Shown here: positions 33,721 through 44,300 of the stretch, in pieces | Layout: every line of letters begins with the position of its first letter | Position numbering within the stretch: the first letter of the stretch is position 1 | DNA from: Aphrocallistes beatrix | Taxonomy: Eukaryota > Porifera > Hexactinellida > Sceptrulophora > Aphrocallistidae | Reading direction: 5' to 3' | Assembly (NCBI GenBank): GCA_963281255.1 | Contig: OY725492.1 | Location: 3,401,104 to 3,465,103, forward strand | Length of the DNA stretch: 64,000 nucleotides | The notes under the pieces: generated by a model | Told to the model about the DNA's origin: nothing | What the model saw: only the letters and a program-made list of their open reading frames with translations | Databases searched by the model: none | Translations under genes and position numbers: made by a program

Positions 33721-34215
33721 GTAACGAATTGATTGAAGAAACTGCCAGGCGCAGAAAGCTGATTTTTGGCATGTGAGAGTTTTCTGGCTATGGCTCCAGT
33801 AAGTTCTGAGCTCAGACGAAAATGTCAACTCATCATGGAATTATGACGTCATTGTCACATTTTTAAAAGTTAAGCAATACAGTTATTCGAGCATATCTCA
33901 GCCATTATAGGAGATAGAAGTCTGAAATTTTAATAGGATCTGCATACTAACATACCTCACATATGATGCAACTATCATCAAAAAATGATGACTCATCACT
34001 CTGTTATGACGTCATCATTACACATCAAAAATTTTAAAATTGACAAATTTGCTGATTTTTCGTGCCTTATCGATTATAGCATTATGACAGACGTATTAAG
34101 AGATGTTATCTCCCATATAATTAATCAATGGTGATCACAGGCGCTTCCGGCGGACACAAAGTGTCCGCCAGCCGCGCAGCGCAAGCAAGCCAAGCGCGCT
34201 TGTATACATATATAT
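33652..34215 (-). mobile_element. GC-headed MITE, copy 9 (inverted)
   Basis: Begins with tccttactattaaaactcg, has ctgtaacgaattgattgaag at 33719 and ends in the GC head with agcgcgcttgtata near 34205. It faces copy 8, forming a large inverted pair. Confidence 0.78.
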
Positions 34216-34414
34216 CCACAGAAAGCTGATTTTGGCATGTGGGATTGCTATGGCTCCACTAAGTTCTGAGCTCAGACGAAAATGTCGACTCATCATGGAA
34301 TTATGGCCCCATTGTCACCTTTTTTATAATTTGAAATTTCAGTTTTTCGACCATAACTCAGCCATTTTAATTGATAGAAGGCTGAAATTTTAATAGAATG
34401 TGTATATTGATATA

Positions 34415-34755
34415 CAGTCAGGGTCGCTTATTGTGAACCACTAGGGGACCAAAAAATCTTCATAATAGAGATACAGTCGACTCCGCTTAATAGGGTCACA
34501 TCGGTCAGAGGACATTTTGACCCGATTAAGCGGAGAATCCTATTAACCGAAAATATTTTGTATTAGCTTCTATGTGTGAGAGTTATTCCGGTCCTGCAAA
34601 AAGTGGCCCGATTAAGCGGTTGACCCGATTAAACAGTGGCCCTATTAAGCGGAGTCTACTGTACTTCATATTAAGCGAACTTGATTCAATACAAATCCTA
34701 TCTAAAAAATGAAATTGGGACCAGGAGGTTAGTTCATAATAAGTGACCCTGACTG
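34415..34755. mobile_element. Inverted-repeat MITE (cagtcagggtcgcttatt ends), itself carrying a nested MITE
   Basis: cagtcagggtcgcttatt and aataagtgaccctgactg are complementary apart from one position and are flanked by TA. The element is broken at 34474-34661 by a type A pogo-like MITE. Confidence 0.8.
34474..34661. mobile_element. pogo/Tigger-like MITE, type A, copy 2
   Basis: Ends cagtcgactccgcttaata and ...aagcggagtctactg; TA on both sides. It is inserted inside 34415-34755 in the opposite sense to copy 1. Confidence 0.85.
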
Positions 34756-34775
34756 TATCTCAAATATGATTCAAC

Positions 34776-35262
34776 CAAGGTTGCAACCGAATAGTTCACT
34801 ATTCGGTTAGACTAATACTATTTGGCAAATAGTTGATATTCGATTGAGAACCGAATATCAGTATTTGTATTCGGTTAGAGTGACCGAATATCAGTATTCG
34901 TATTAGGTTGAACTAACCGAATATTATCAGTATTCGTATTCGGTTAAGGAATATTCATGAATATTTATATCTGGTTCAATCGGTTTCAACCTTGGTTATG
35001 ATATATTTTCTAGCTAATTTACCTATCATTTCCAGTCACTATCTGTAAAATAGGTCAACATACAGTAGTATAACAATTCACAGTCCTCTATTGAAGATTA
35101 TTTATTTCAGCTTCAGTATTAGAACTTATGAAGTACCCGAATAATATCAGTAGTTGTATTCGGTTAGAGTAGCCGACTAGCCGAATATTATCAGTATTCG
35201 TATTCGGTTCAGGAACTATTCATGAATACTGATATTCGGTTCAATCGGTTTCAACCTTGGAT
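34776..35262. mobile_element. Inverted-repeat element with gaatatcagtattcg repeats
   Basis: Opens caaggttgcaaccgaat and closes atcggtttcaaccttgg; an internal copy of the same end lies at about 34980-35000. Near-8-bp flanks gattcaac / cattcaac fit a hAT-like target duplication. Short words gtattcggtta and gaatatcagtattcg are repeated several times. Confidence 0.65.
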
Positions 35263-35596
35263 TCATTCAACTATCTTCAAAAAATGTTGACTCATTACTT
35301 TGTTATGACGTCATCATTACGCATCAAAATTTAAAAATTGACAAATTTGGTGATTTTTCGTGCGATATTGATTATAACAGTAGGACAGCCGTATTTAGAG
35401 ATGTTAAATTAATCAATGTGACCCCGGGCGCCTCCGGCAGACATAAAGTGTCTGCCAGCCGCGCAGCGCAAGCAAGCGAAGCGCGCTTGTGTATATAAAC
35501 ATTAATCGAGTTTTAATAGTAAGGATTATATGATACGAGCAGTGTTAGCAGTCTTAAACCTAATATGTATTGAATTCCATTTGCCCATTGGTAATA

Positions 35597-35897
35597 CAGT
35601 GCACCCTCACTAATCCGAACACTTCATTCTTACAATCCGAACACCCGAAATATAATATTATTCGCCTCTATACTTTAAATCAACGTTTATAACATTATAT
35701 ATTTCAATAAGATTGAGAAACCTCATTAAAGAAGCAATCATAACAAAGTATTATCCTTAATATTCTAACAATTCAAATTTTTTATAGTTAATACCCCATT
35801 AAATTAGTGTTATTTCACTAATCGGAACAAATTCACTAATCCGAACGATTTTTTCGATCATTGGCACAGAGCTGTTCGGATTAGCGAGGGTGTACTG
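35597..35897. mobile_element. pogo/Tigger-like MITE, type C, copy 2
   Basis: Ends cagtgcaccctcactaatcc and ggattagcgagggtgtactg, TA on both sides; 301 bp with a body matching 24631-24964. 35898-36387 holds no clear gene and probably includes the 3' UTR of the next gene. Confidence 0.82.
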
Positions 35898-36387
35898 TAC
35901 TAAACTTGTTTCAGTTACAAAAAGACCATCAGTGTGGATTTTAATTAATTATAATATAATTGTAATTAGAATATCCCGAAATACTCGTATAAGGGTCTTT
36001 TCTATTTATAGTACGGACCCTATCTTTCTATTGCTTCCCAACCCAAAATTACTTAAAGCAGAAATGACGCAACACATTCCTGGAACCCCGGGGTGTTATT
36101 TGTATCAAATTCTATTAATTCTATAGGGATAAATCGAAAACAGAAAAGTAGAATATCTTGAAGAGAAAAAACATAGTATTTTGCACATTTAGGGATTTGC
36201 AGAGTGAGTCCTTAAACAAAAAGGAAATCAACCTACTAGTTAGTTGAACACCATACATAAAATATAACACTACATCGAATATACTTGTAGGAGTCTACGA
36301 ATAGAGGAACTTAGTTCCTAAAATGAAAGGAATTCGTAAAGGTATAAAAACAAAGTAGAGAAGTGGAGATAATCAAATATTGTGAGT

Positions 36388-39300
36388 TTATGTGTAGAGT
36401 ATTTGCTCTACTGAAATGTTAATCGTGATTGAGCCATCTCTGCAATATTTCTCCTGCAAAATCCCAGTTTTAGTGATGAAATTCCTCCAACCATAGCCTC
36501 TATTGTGGACGGTAGTCGGCTTTTGGAAGCATTCAGGACATTCTTCTAACTTTTCAACAGAAACCTTACTCGCTCTCTTAAAATTATCTTTGGCATCAAT
36601 TTGGTTGATGAGTTCTGCAGTGTATTTGTACCTGAGAGGCCATTTGAGAGTGTCATCCCATTCTCCTTTGAAAATGTAAAGAAAGTAGGCTATATCATCT
36701 TGTGCATAATCCCATTCAATACAACTCCTGAACTTGTACATGCCTACGTAGAAGGGATCCGTGTAGGTTCTAGTCTTCAGTAATATTAAATCTTTAATCG
36801 AACAAATCTTCCATTTCAGAGTCCATTTCGGGACTAAACAAGACATCATGGCAGATAACGATTGGATCTCCATTTTATCATTTCTCAATTCCTTATTTTC
36901 TTCTTCTAATCGGGATACTTTGAGTTGCACGTTTCTAAGAGTGTTTGAAGTGAGATTGAGATGTATGCGGAGATACTTTTTCTCATGGGAAACCAAATCT
37001 CTTCTCAGCAACTTAACCGCACATCCGTATTGAGAGTAAGCACATTCTATTTCTTGAAGGGGACACTCCTGACTGAGATGATTATACAAGTATCCCCTTC
37101 TCAAGGTAACTTTGTCTCCACACTCATTCGGACAGGAAATGGGAAACTCTTCACAGAATTCGTAGTGTGAATTCATTTTACAGGAAATAACTTCAAGGCT
37201 ACAGTAGTCACACTTGATAGCTCTCATGGGACAATATGTCTTGTGCGATTCTACTGCCTTTCTCTCAACCTTGTTCACTTCTCCTTTCTCATCTATACAA
37301 CCCAGAGGACAGGGGAGAGGGAGTAGTTCACACTCTTCTAGATGATTGAGTAAGCAGTGCAGTGCACCCATCCAAGCACAGCCTGTGATGGGACAAAATA
37401 CCTATAATATAGAAATGATGTGTTCAGTACTGGTAATTCATTGAACATTTAAAATAATTAGGAATTATATAAATGAATTCAAAGAGTACATCCGAACTCG
37501 AAAAATTACAATTTATCATTAATCACATTCCTTAGAAATTTCAGTTTTTCGGAGATAACTCGGGTATTGTAAAGTGGCGTAGCTAGATATTTTAAATTAT
37601 TAAGCACTCCTCGAAATTGGCGCCCCACTTCCACCTGAAAATAAAATTTTGATAGCTATTTTTTCTGAATGTATTAATCAATTGTTCAATTATAATTGAT
37701 TAATCAAATGCGAGGAGAATTCATTAATTCTACTGAAAAAGACAGGTTCAAAAAATAGAGTTTTGTTGCCATGATTCATATTCTGCGCCCCTAGCTTCGT
37801 AATTTTAGTACGCACGTGCGTACTGTGCGTAATGCTAGCTACGCCACTGATTGTAAATGATGGAAATTTGAATCAGAAGTGTATAATAACATCTACACAT
37901 AACTTTAACAAAATAAACCGACAATAACGAGTCATCATGACGCAGCAATAATCGAATGTATTACCTAATAAGCCCATAACGCGATATATAAATGCTCAAC
38001 CACAAAATTGGGCACACATACACGTATACATAATAATATTTCCTGCATTGTTATTCCATATTGATCAATTGAATATATTCAGCCATGGTCTCGTGAGAGT
38101 AACAATATTCATAGGTCTCAAGTGACCCACCTTTGAAGGTCGAAACTTGCTGACCAGCGGTGTTTTGCCAAAAATAGAAGTGGGGTGGGGGGGCGCTTCC
38201 TTCCCGTGAAAAAGTTATATGTTTTTTCGTGAAACTTTAATCCCCTGATGGTATAGAAATGGTGATAATAAGAAAGAGAAAAAGAATATGGTTAGTTTAA
38301 AATGGCAACAATTGATTTTAATTTGTTATGCTACGTAATACATTCTAAGGCTAAAATTAAAATGGTAGTCAGTATGAGGTAAGGAGCGCCCCCCAAGCGA
38401 AAAAAGTGGGGGGGCAGCGCCCCCCCGCGCCCCCCCCAAAACACCACTGCTGCTGACCCGAATTAGTAGTAAAACTCGCATTCGCGCTGAAATATGAATT
38501 TCTCGTAAAAAGAAATCTGGTAGTCATAAGCTGATAAATTTCATTATAATCAGTTCGAATTATCTACAACGTATGTATATAATTATGGAATGTCATTTGT
38601 AAACAAGAACCATTAAATTTTCCTAGAAATATTTTCAGAATTCAGTAAATAGCGTTTCAATGGGACAGGGGGGGGGCATCCGGGGCATTTGCCCCGAGTT
38701 TGATTCTGCGGCACTGGATTTCATTTGATCACCTAAGTCAAAATCATAGGAAGGCCCCGGTTTGGAAAATCCTGTGATCCTCTAGTAACTCACATCTCAA
38801 ACGCAAATAATTCTTAGTATAGAAGCCAAGATTTGGAAGATACTAATACCAAACCTGGGCAGGACCGACCCGGCTCCCAGAATCTTAACCTTGGTGACTA
38901 TGGGACTATGGTGACCCGAATTGGGCTCACTCAAACTTGGGACCTATGAATATTAGGTACCCGTTGGACACCTCTGAATTCTGTAATTTTACCAGGCGCC
39001 CAAAGGGCGCGCATGCGAACACAAAGCCGCTCTCCGCAAGTGCGTAAAACACATTTGTTGTGAGTAAACAAAAACGCAGTCGAAATTATTTGGGTTATCT
39101 AGCTAAAAAAATGTATTTATTATTTTTTAACATTCAAAGAACAATCTTTATATTTATTTTAACCAAATGAACAATTGCAGAGAGATCTCTCTCGAGGAAG
39201 TTTAGACGCATTCTAAAAATTCTGGGATAAGATTGCTTCGCAGTAGTAAATATTATATTTAAAATTTCTCACCTGTTTTATGTCCACGTTTTCTCTATTT

Positions 39301-40031
39301 ATCTGAGCTATTTGTTTGCAAGTACTTCTGGGAATGCAAAGTGAGCATGCTAGTTCTTGTTTATCAGCTTTCATAAACAAACAAGCATCTCTTAACACTC
39401 CTCTGCAGTAGTGACAGAGTAGAAACTTCACTTCTGTCTTTCCAGTTATATCTTCAACCAACAAGTCTGTTCTCCATCCTCCGTAAGCACCATCATCTCG
39501 CCTCACACACACTAACTCGCTAAATTGACATTTCATCTCAGCACTGCTGTGTACAGATTCAGTGTCTAGAACGGAAGTGGGAATAAACCCCATAAATAGG
39601 GAGATTTTCGGGGAAGTATCTCCAGTAACTACAAATGTCTCAGGATGACTTTTTATAAAATTCAGGAAAGGTCCAAATCTGCGTTTGAACTTTATTTTCC
39701 AGCTAAATCCTTTCTTGTTACTGAGAGTTTGGCAAATCTCGCTTGGATAAGCAGGCGTCTTCAATCGCAGTAGAATGGCTACAATAACTTGCACTGGATT
39801 CGAATCATCACAATTTTCGTCCCAGGCTTTTGGACTTTTTGAAGTTCTCTCAACAATCTCCGGAGAATCTGATTCTCTCTTTCTTTTTCTAGACAAGGAA
39901 GGAGTTTCTTCTCTATCATTCAGTTCTTCAACATCCTCATCACACCCAAATAAACTGGAGAAGAGGAGACTGGAACTAGAAGTGAGAGAGTTTGAAGCTG
40001 ATGTTTCTCGAGATTCAGTATCTATCTCCAT
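36388..40031 (-). CDS. TRAF-type zinc-finger and MATH-domain protein with winged-helix and RING-like segments, gene 3
   Basis: Exon 1 40031-39273, phase-0 donor GTGAG; exon 2 37401-36388, acceptor ATTATAG; intron 1,871 bp; about 590 residues. Exon 1 parallels genes 1 and 2: acidic/Ser N-terminus, basic SRKRKRESDS, winged-helix segment (VQVIVAILLRLKTPAY, FIKSHPETFVVTGD), CVRRDDGAYGGW and a Cys cluster (CHYCRGVLRDAC ... ACSLC). Exon 2 has TRAF fingers (CPITGCAW, CPLGC, CPMRAIKCDYC, CPNEC, CAYSQYGC), a coiled coil, then a MATH/TRAF-C domain recognised by PFYVGMYKFR, FKGEWDDTLKWPLRYK and the closing DGSITINISVE. This is the complete member of the trio; genes 1 and 2 look like C-terminally truncated derivatives. 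The intron position is shared, supporting common descent. Likely a cytoplasmic signalling adaptor; the target is unknown. Confidence 0.85.
37574..37849. mobile_element. hAT-type MITE in the intron of TRAF gene 3
   Basis: Ends gtggcgtagctag and ctagctacgccactg; the 8-mer attgtaaa is duplicated at 37566-37573 and 37850-37857. 276 bp. Confidence 0.88.
38155..38449. mobile_element. hAT-type MITE in the intron of TRAF gene 3 (G/C-homopolymer rich)
   Basis: Ends cagcggtgttttg and caaaacaccactg; flanks ttgctgac / ctgctgac (seven of eight). The sub-ends are runs of G on the left and C on the right, which could form a very stable stem. Confidence 0.82.
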
Positions 40032-41182
40032 TCTATGTTCCGTTACTTCAGAATGCGTTCAAATACCTTTTTTAATGATTTTAATTATGAGTGCTATTTT
40101 GGAGATAACAGAAAATTAATAAAATATCTCAGGCGTTATTAAAAGTCTTCTTTAAATGGTCCCCCAAGTCTCTATTAACTTCCACATTGATCTGGTGTAA
40201 CCAAGGATTTTAGGACGGGGAGGGACACAGCATCCAGATGGGGGTCTGGGGGCTCTGTAAGCTCCCCCAATGGGGTCCAGGGGCAAAGCCCCTGGAAGCT
40301 GATAACATTTATTGTATAATTGCCCAGATTCATCGAAATTAGTATATACTTCCCGATAAAATAACAAAATACAATTTCGTACATTAAATCCCAACAACGC
40401 TTCGACAGTTAGCACCAATGTGGCTATGAAGTAACTTGGCATAAACATTGGCGCCCATGATTAAGTTCTTAGATTCCCAGTAGTCGATATGAAAATTGAT
40501 ATGCATGATGAATCTTCACTCCTTCTGCGACATAAATTTGGTAGGGTTTTTGGTGGATAGAGACACCTGTAGGAAACCAGGGATCTCCAGGAGATTCCCA
40601 CCTCCACTCGTTTCTTCGAGCATAACTCAGTGAGTTTTATGTTTGATTCTTTTGATGAGAATCGACACAGAATTGGCTCAGCTCATCGTGATACGAGACT
40701 ATAACTCTGCCTTGTGGCATTGTATATCATGAGATATCATATAAGGTTGAAGTTTAATCATATATGTATTATAACATCTTACATATGATGTTATCATCAC
40801 GACCGAATATGAATACATTATGAATCTCAAATCCGATGAGGTGTATTCTCTACTGTTTAGAAGTAATCGTCTTCATGGATAAACCAAGTTTATCACTATT
40901 TACATGTGAAATAATGAAATGTTCAAATACTTTTGTCAGGTTAGTGTATACTAATAATAATAACTATACTAAATCAATAGTCGTTACTAAATTTATTAAA
41001 AAAACACCAGTAGAAATAGGTTAGCAAGAAGGAGGACATTTGTAAAAGAAATGCAGCATTATTAATATAAAAACTCTGCTAAGTGTGAAGGTTGGAAAAA
41101 TAATCCTACTGGAACAACATCTATGTTAATAAGGTAGAAAAAATAAACCTCCAAAAGCTAAGTATTGGAGAAGAGTACATCT
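40032..41182. other. Intergenic stretch without a supportable gene
   Basis: About 40195-40310 is GC-rich with ccaggggcaaagcccctgg and looks like a fragment of a dispersed repeat; the minus-strand frame over it has no family signature. The remainder is AT-rich and featureless to me. Confidence 0.55.
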
Positions 41183-42769
41183 TCAGTAATCTACTAACTG
41201 GATTCTAAACGTAGTGAGCGCGTCAGATTTCTCAATTCTAGTGATACGGAATCTAACTCCACTAGGATAGAGGAATTCTTCTTCGCGTTGAATATCAGAA
41301 TGAACCTTGATTCCCTTTGCTGAGTATTTAGTGCCTTGAGTATTATCACAAATAAACATGCAAGATCCCGAAAAACCTTCTGCTGTGTTTCTTACCAGAG
41401 AACTTGAAGTAAAGCAAAGCCATGAGAAGATTTCCCCCTCTTTGTAGGCACTCATATCTTCCAGGGAAAGGATAATTCCTCTAAATGTAGGCTTCAGAGT
41501 AGGTAGAATGCTGGTCCAGTACATAAGGATTGAGTTCAGCAGGATTCCGTAAGCTGTGAGTGCAAGATCTTCCCCGGTGACAAAGGATGGATTGGATCCA
41601 TGACCGTGCGTACGTAACGAGGTATTCAGGGCAGAGTAAAATTTACTGCTGCAATCTTTACCTTGCCCTAGATTATGTGTTTCTATTGTATACAATTTAA
41701 TCACTCGAGAAAAAAAATCGCTTTTATTCTCGTCCACCTGATCCATAATGTTTCCACTTACATTTCCTGAAGCAAGAAAATTGGCAGTGTATACGTCTAT
41801 AGATTGGAGCTGGAGTGACACCTCCCGTCTGGCTCTCTTCCAATTCTCCCCTGAGTCAATGAACTCAAATATGTCCAACATCAAATTGGAATAGATCAGT
41901 GAATGCTCAGAATTGAGTGTTCGGGGATGGAGCACATTTTCGAAGCAATTTAAAGTTAACCAAATAGATTCAACTTCGATATCTTGTTCTCTGTCTATTG
42001 ACACTAGAGTGGGCGTTGATTTCGCTTCTAATGATTTCGTTTTAATCTCTTCGTACTGTTTGATAAGCATTTTCACAATGGGATCTTTAGCTATCATGGA
42101 GGTCGTTGATCCAGCTTTGATAACTTCATCTCGTGCCTGCTTTGTTCTTAAGAACGGGTCACATTTGGGATTCTCAAGAATTTTCTTAACAGCATCGTAA
42201 TGATTGGAATATGCAGCTTGGTGTAACAATCCCCATGCTCTGTCTGGGGGAATGAAGTTCACGATTGCTGGATATTCGTCGAGAATCTTAAAAGCCGCAA
42301 GAAAATGCCCTTGTTTTGCAAACGCTATCATTCTTTGAGTTTCCTCCGAAATATTGAATGGTTTTTTTATCCTGAACTTACGGAGCTTAGCAAGGAAGAC
42401 ACCAATTTCAAGGTCTAGTAATTTAAGTCTTTCCTTCGGATCAATTCCAGTTCCTTTGAAAAATAGTCGAATAGAATCCATTGCAATTGTAACTTCCTCC
42501 TTAGTGACTTCTACATCTAAAGGCAATTCTCTGAGATGATCAATGGAGGCTGGCTTTATTAATTCTGTCTCCTGAATCAATTCTGTCTCCTGAATCAATT
42601 CTGTTTCCTGAATCAATTCTGTCTCCTGAATCAATTCTGTTTCCTGAATCAATTCTGTCTCCTGAATAAATTCTGTTTCCTGAATAAATTCTGTCTCCTG
42701 AATCAATTCTGTTTCCTGAATAAATTCTGTCTCCTGAATCAATTCTTTCTCTTTGATTAGACAATCCAT
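41183..42769 (-). CDS. Ankyrin-like and mono-ADP-ribosyltransferase (R-S-ExE) protein with N-terminal hexapeptide repeats
   Basis: One exon, 528 residues. Residues about 10-70 are ten copies of QETE(L/F)I encoded by an 18-bp minisatellite. A helical region follows, then an ankyrin-like unit (WGLLHQAAYSNHYDAVKKIL, CDPFLRTKQ) around 180-215 with a second weak unit. The last 170 residues fit an arginine-type ADP-ribosyltransferase: FRG with Arg near 430, an FTSSS strand near 453-457, and EEE (ExE, catalytic Glu near 498) followed by FLYP. This R-S-E triad transfers ADP-ribose from NAD+ to protein Arg in ARTC-family enzymes. No signal peptide or GPI signal is seen, so it should act inside the cell, unlike vertebrate ecto-ARTs. 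The substrate is unknown; a stress or immune role is only inferred from neighbours. The start is the first Met of the frame. Confidence 0.8.
   Translation of the reverse strand: MDCLIKEKELIQETEFIQETELIQETEFIQETEFIQETELIQETELIQETELIQETELIQETELIQETELIKPASIDHLRELPLDVEVTKEEVTIAMDSIRLFFKGTGIDPKERLKLLDLEIGVFLAKLRKFRIKKPFNISEETQRMIAFAKQGHFLAAFKILDEYPAIVNFIPPDRAWGLLHQAAYSNHYDAVKKILENPKCDPFLRTKQARDEVIKAGSTTSMIAKDPIVKMLIKQYEEIKTKSLEAKSTPTLVSIDREQDIEVESIWLTLNCFENVLHPRTLNSEHSLIYSNLMLDIFEFIDSGENWKRARREVSLQLQSIDVYTANFLASGNVSGNIMDQVDENKSDFFSRVIKLYTIETHNLGQGKDCSSKFYSALNTSLRTHGHGSNPSFVTGEDLALTAYGILLNSILMYWTSILPTLKPTFRGIILSLEDMSAYKEGEIFSWLCFTSSSLVRNTAEGFSGSCMFICDNTQGTKYSAKGIKVHSDIQREEEFLYPSGVRFRITRIEKSDALTTFRIQLVDY
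42558..42745 (-). repeat. 18-bp coding minisatellite (ten units)
   Basis: Unit ctgaatcaattctgtctc on the plus strand, with c/t and c/a variants that interchange Leu and Phe in the QETE(L/F)I repeat. All units are exact multiples of three, so the frame is kept. Confidence 0.92.
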
Positions 42770-42900
42770 TCTGTATTTTAGCTAATCTATTAATTAAGTT
42801 GTATAAATAGTAACTGGTATACCTCTCAACGGGACACTCGTGAAATTAGCCAACAAAAGTCGATTGCATACCATAATCAATTTAAAATCCTTAGTCTAGT

Positions 42901-43975
42901 CATGGTCTACTTAATACACGGCCGTGTATGTCACCGAGAAGGCATGAAAACTATAAGGCCAGTTTTAACACAGTCAAAATTTAATTAGACCGATAAATCA
43001 AAAACCGTATACGATAGACTTTTGAAATATATTATTACTACGTATATACAAACATTGTATCAGAGTATCCAATTCAGCTGTCAAAAATTCGATATATCAT
43101 CATGTGATTGCGCAATAGGTTATTTTTAGAGCGAAAAATGTTGTTGTTCTAGATCATTTAAGACATCGCCATCTGCATTTTTAATGCTTGATTAATTTAT
43201 AAAACAACAATAGGAAGGCCTTAATCCAAAAAATCTGAAAGCCTTAATTGTAATGTCTATGTATTCCTCAGTTGCTATGGAAACAAAAAATTGAATGTTT
43301 AAGCCATATCTCAAAATATATAGATCGTAGACACTAAGAAATTATACCATTGAATCCGCAAACTATCACTTCCTATATGATAATAATATCGTTCCCGTGT
43401 CTATTTTCAATATTTTCCGAGTTATCTAGCCCTAGGATTTTATCACAATCTATAGAGAAGTAATGAGATGTGACAAAATCCTAGATAACTCAGAAAATAT
43501 TGAAAACAGACACGGGAACAGTATTATTATCATATAGGAAGTGATAGTTTGCGGATTGAATGGTATCATTTTTTCTTAGTGAACGATCTATACATTTTGA
43601 GATGTGGCACTTTTTAGTTTCATAGCAACTGAGGAATGCATAGACATTCCAATTAAGATTTTCAAATTTTTGGATTAAGGCCTTCCTATTGTTGTTATAT
43701 AAAAAAATCAAGCATTAAAATGCAGATGGCGATGTTATAAATGAGGTAGAACAATAGCATTTTTCGCTCTAAAAAGAGGCTATTCCGCAATCACATGATG
43801 ACATATCGAATTTTTGACAGCTGAATTGGATACTCTGATATAATATTTGTATATGGTAATAATACATTTCAAAGGTCTATCATATACGGTTTTTGATTTA
43901 TCCGTTTAATTACATTTTAACTGTTAAAACTGGCCTTATCGGTGACATACACAGCTGTATATTAAGTAGGCCATG
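42901..43975. mobile_element. 1.08-kb near-perfect foldback (arms about 530 bp)
   Basis: catggtctacttaatacac at 42901 is inverted at gtatattaagtaggccatg ending 43975. The two halves stay complementary to a centre near 43431-43483, marked by ctaggattttatcaca / tgtgacaaaatcctag. Shared words include gacagctgaattggatactc, aatcacatgatga and gcagatggcgatg. There is no coding capacity; it lies directly upstream of the ART gene. Confidence 0.88.
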
Positions 43976-44149
43976 GTCCAGTTTTGGGGTAACTTTTGAT
44001 TTTGAAGCGTCATAACTACGTACCTTAAAAGTCATTTTTCAAAAATAGAAACCAGTCATTTTGTAGAGGAGACGATGGGATGTCTTTTCGAGGATATTTT
44101 TTATATAATAAATACCTTTTGAGTTATGCTGCCACCAAGCATTCGAAGT

Positions 44150-44300
44150 AATTTGTCAAAATTTGAATTCAAAGTTATTGTGCTAAGCGTGCATTTTAGG
44201 TAAAACATGTCCAAATGGTGCTTGGTGGATTTTTTTAGTTGCTAAACTGGAAATTAAACCTCATTTTTTTGAAAAAATTCTATTTTGACCTCTACACTGA
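44150..44300. repeat. Dispersed repeat fragment (partner at about 48165-48290)
   Basis: Shared order of words: aaatggtgctt/aaaggtgctt, ttaacctcatt (aaacctcatt here), gacctctacactgattat / tacctacactgattta. The similarity is moderate and the ends are unclear. Confidence 0.45.

Larger units (their letters stand above)
31874..35525. mobile_element. Nested transposon cluster splitting the upstream region of TRAF gene 2
   Basis: Gene 1 has a continuous upstream sequence (ccagttatattatctaatacgagcagtg, about 28311-28338). In gene 2 the same sequence is split into ccagttatatt...tata (to about 31873) and tatgatacgagcagtg (from about 35527). The 3.65 kb between them consists of five GC-headed MITEs, two pogo-type MITEs and two further inverted-repeat elements, some nested three deep. 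Confidence 0.82.
34216..35525 (-). mobile_element. GC-headed MITE, copy 10, split by two insertions
   Basis: Body pieces 34225-34412, 34757-34775 and 35264-35525 join into one inverted MITE ending in cgagttttaatagtaagga. The breaks correspond to the elements at 34415 and 34776. Confidence 0.75.

Noticed and set aside
40152-40448. Minus-strand frame with LPLDPIGGAYRAPRPP
   Set aside because: It lies on a GC-rich repeat fragment with an internal palindrome; low-complexity translation, no start context or neighbour support.
42540-42764. Alternative-frame peptide of RIDSGD-type repeats
   Set aside because: A shadow of the 18-bp minisatellite; the other frame continues into a real ART gene.
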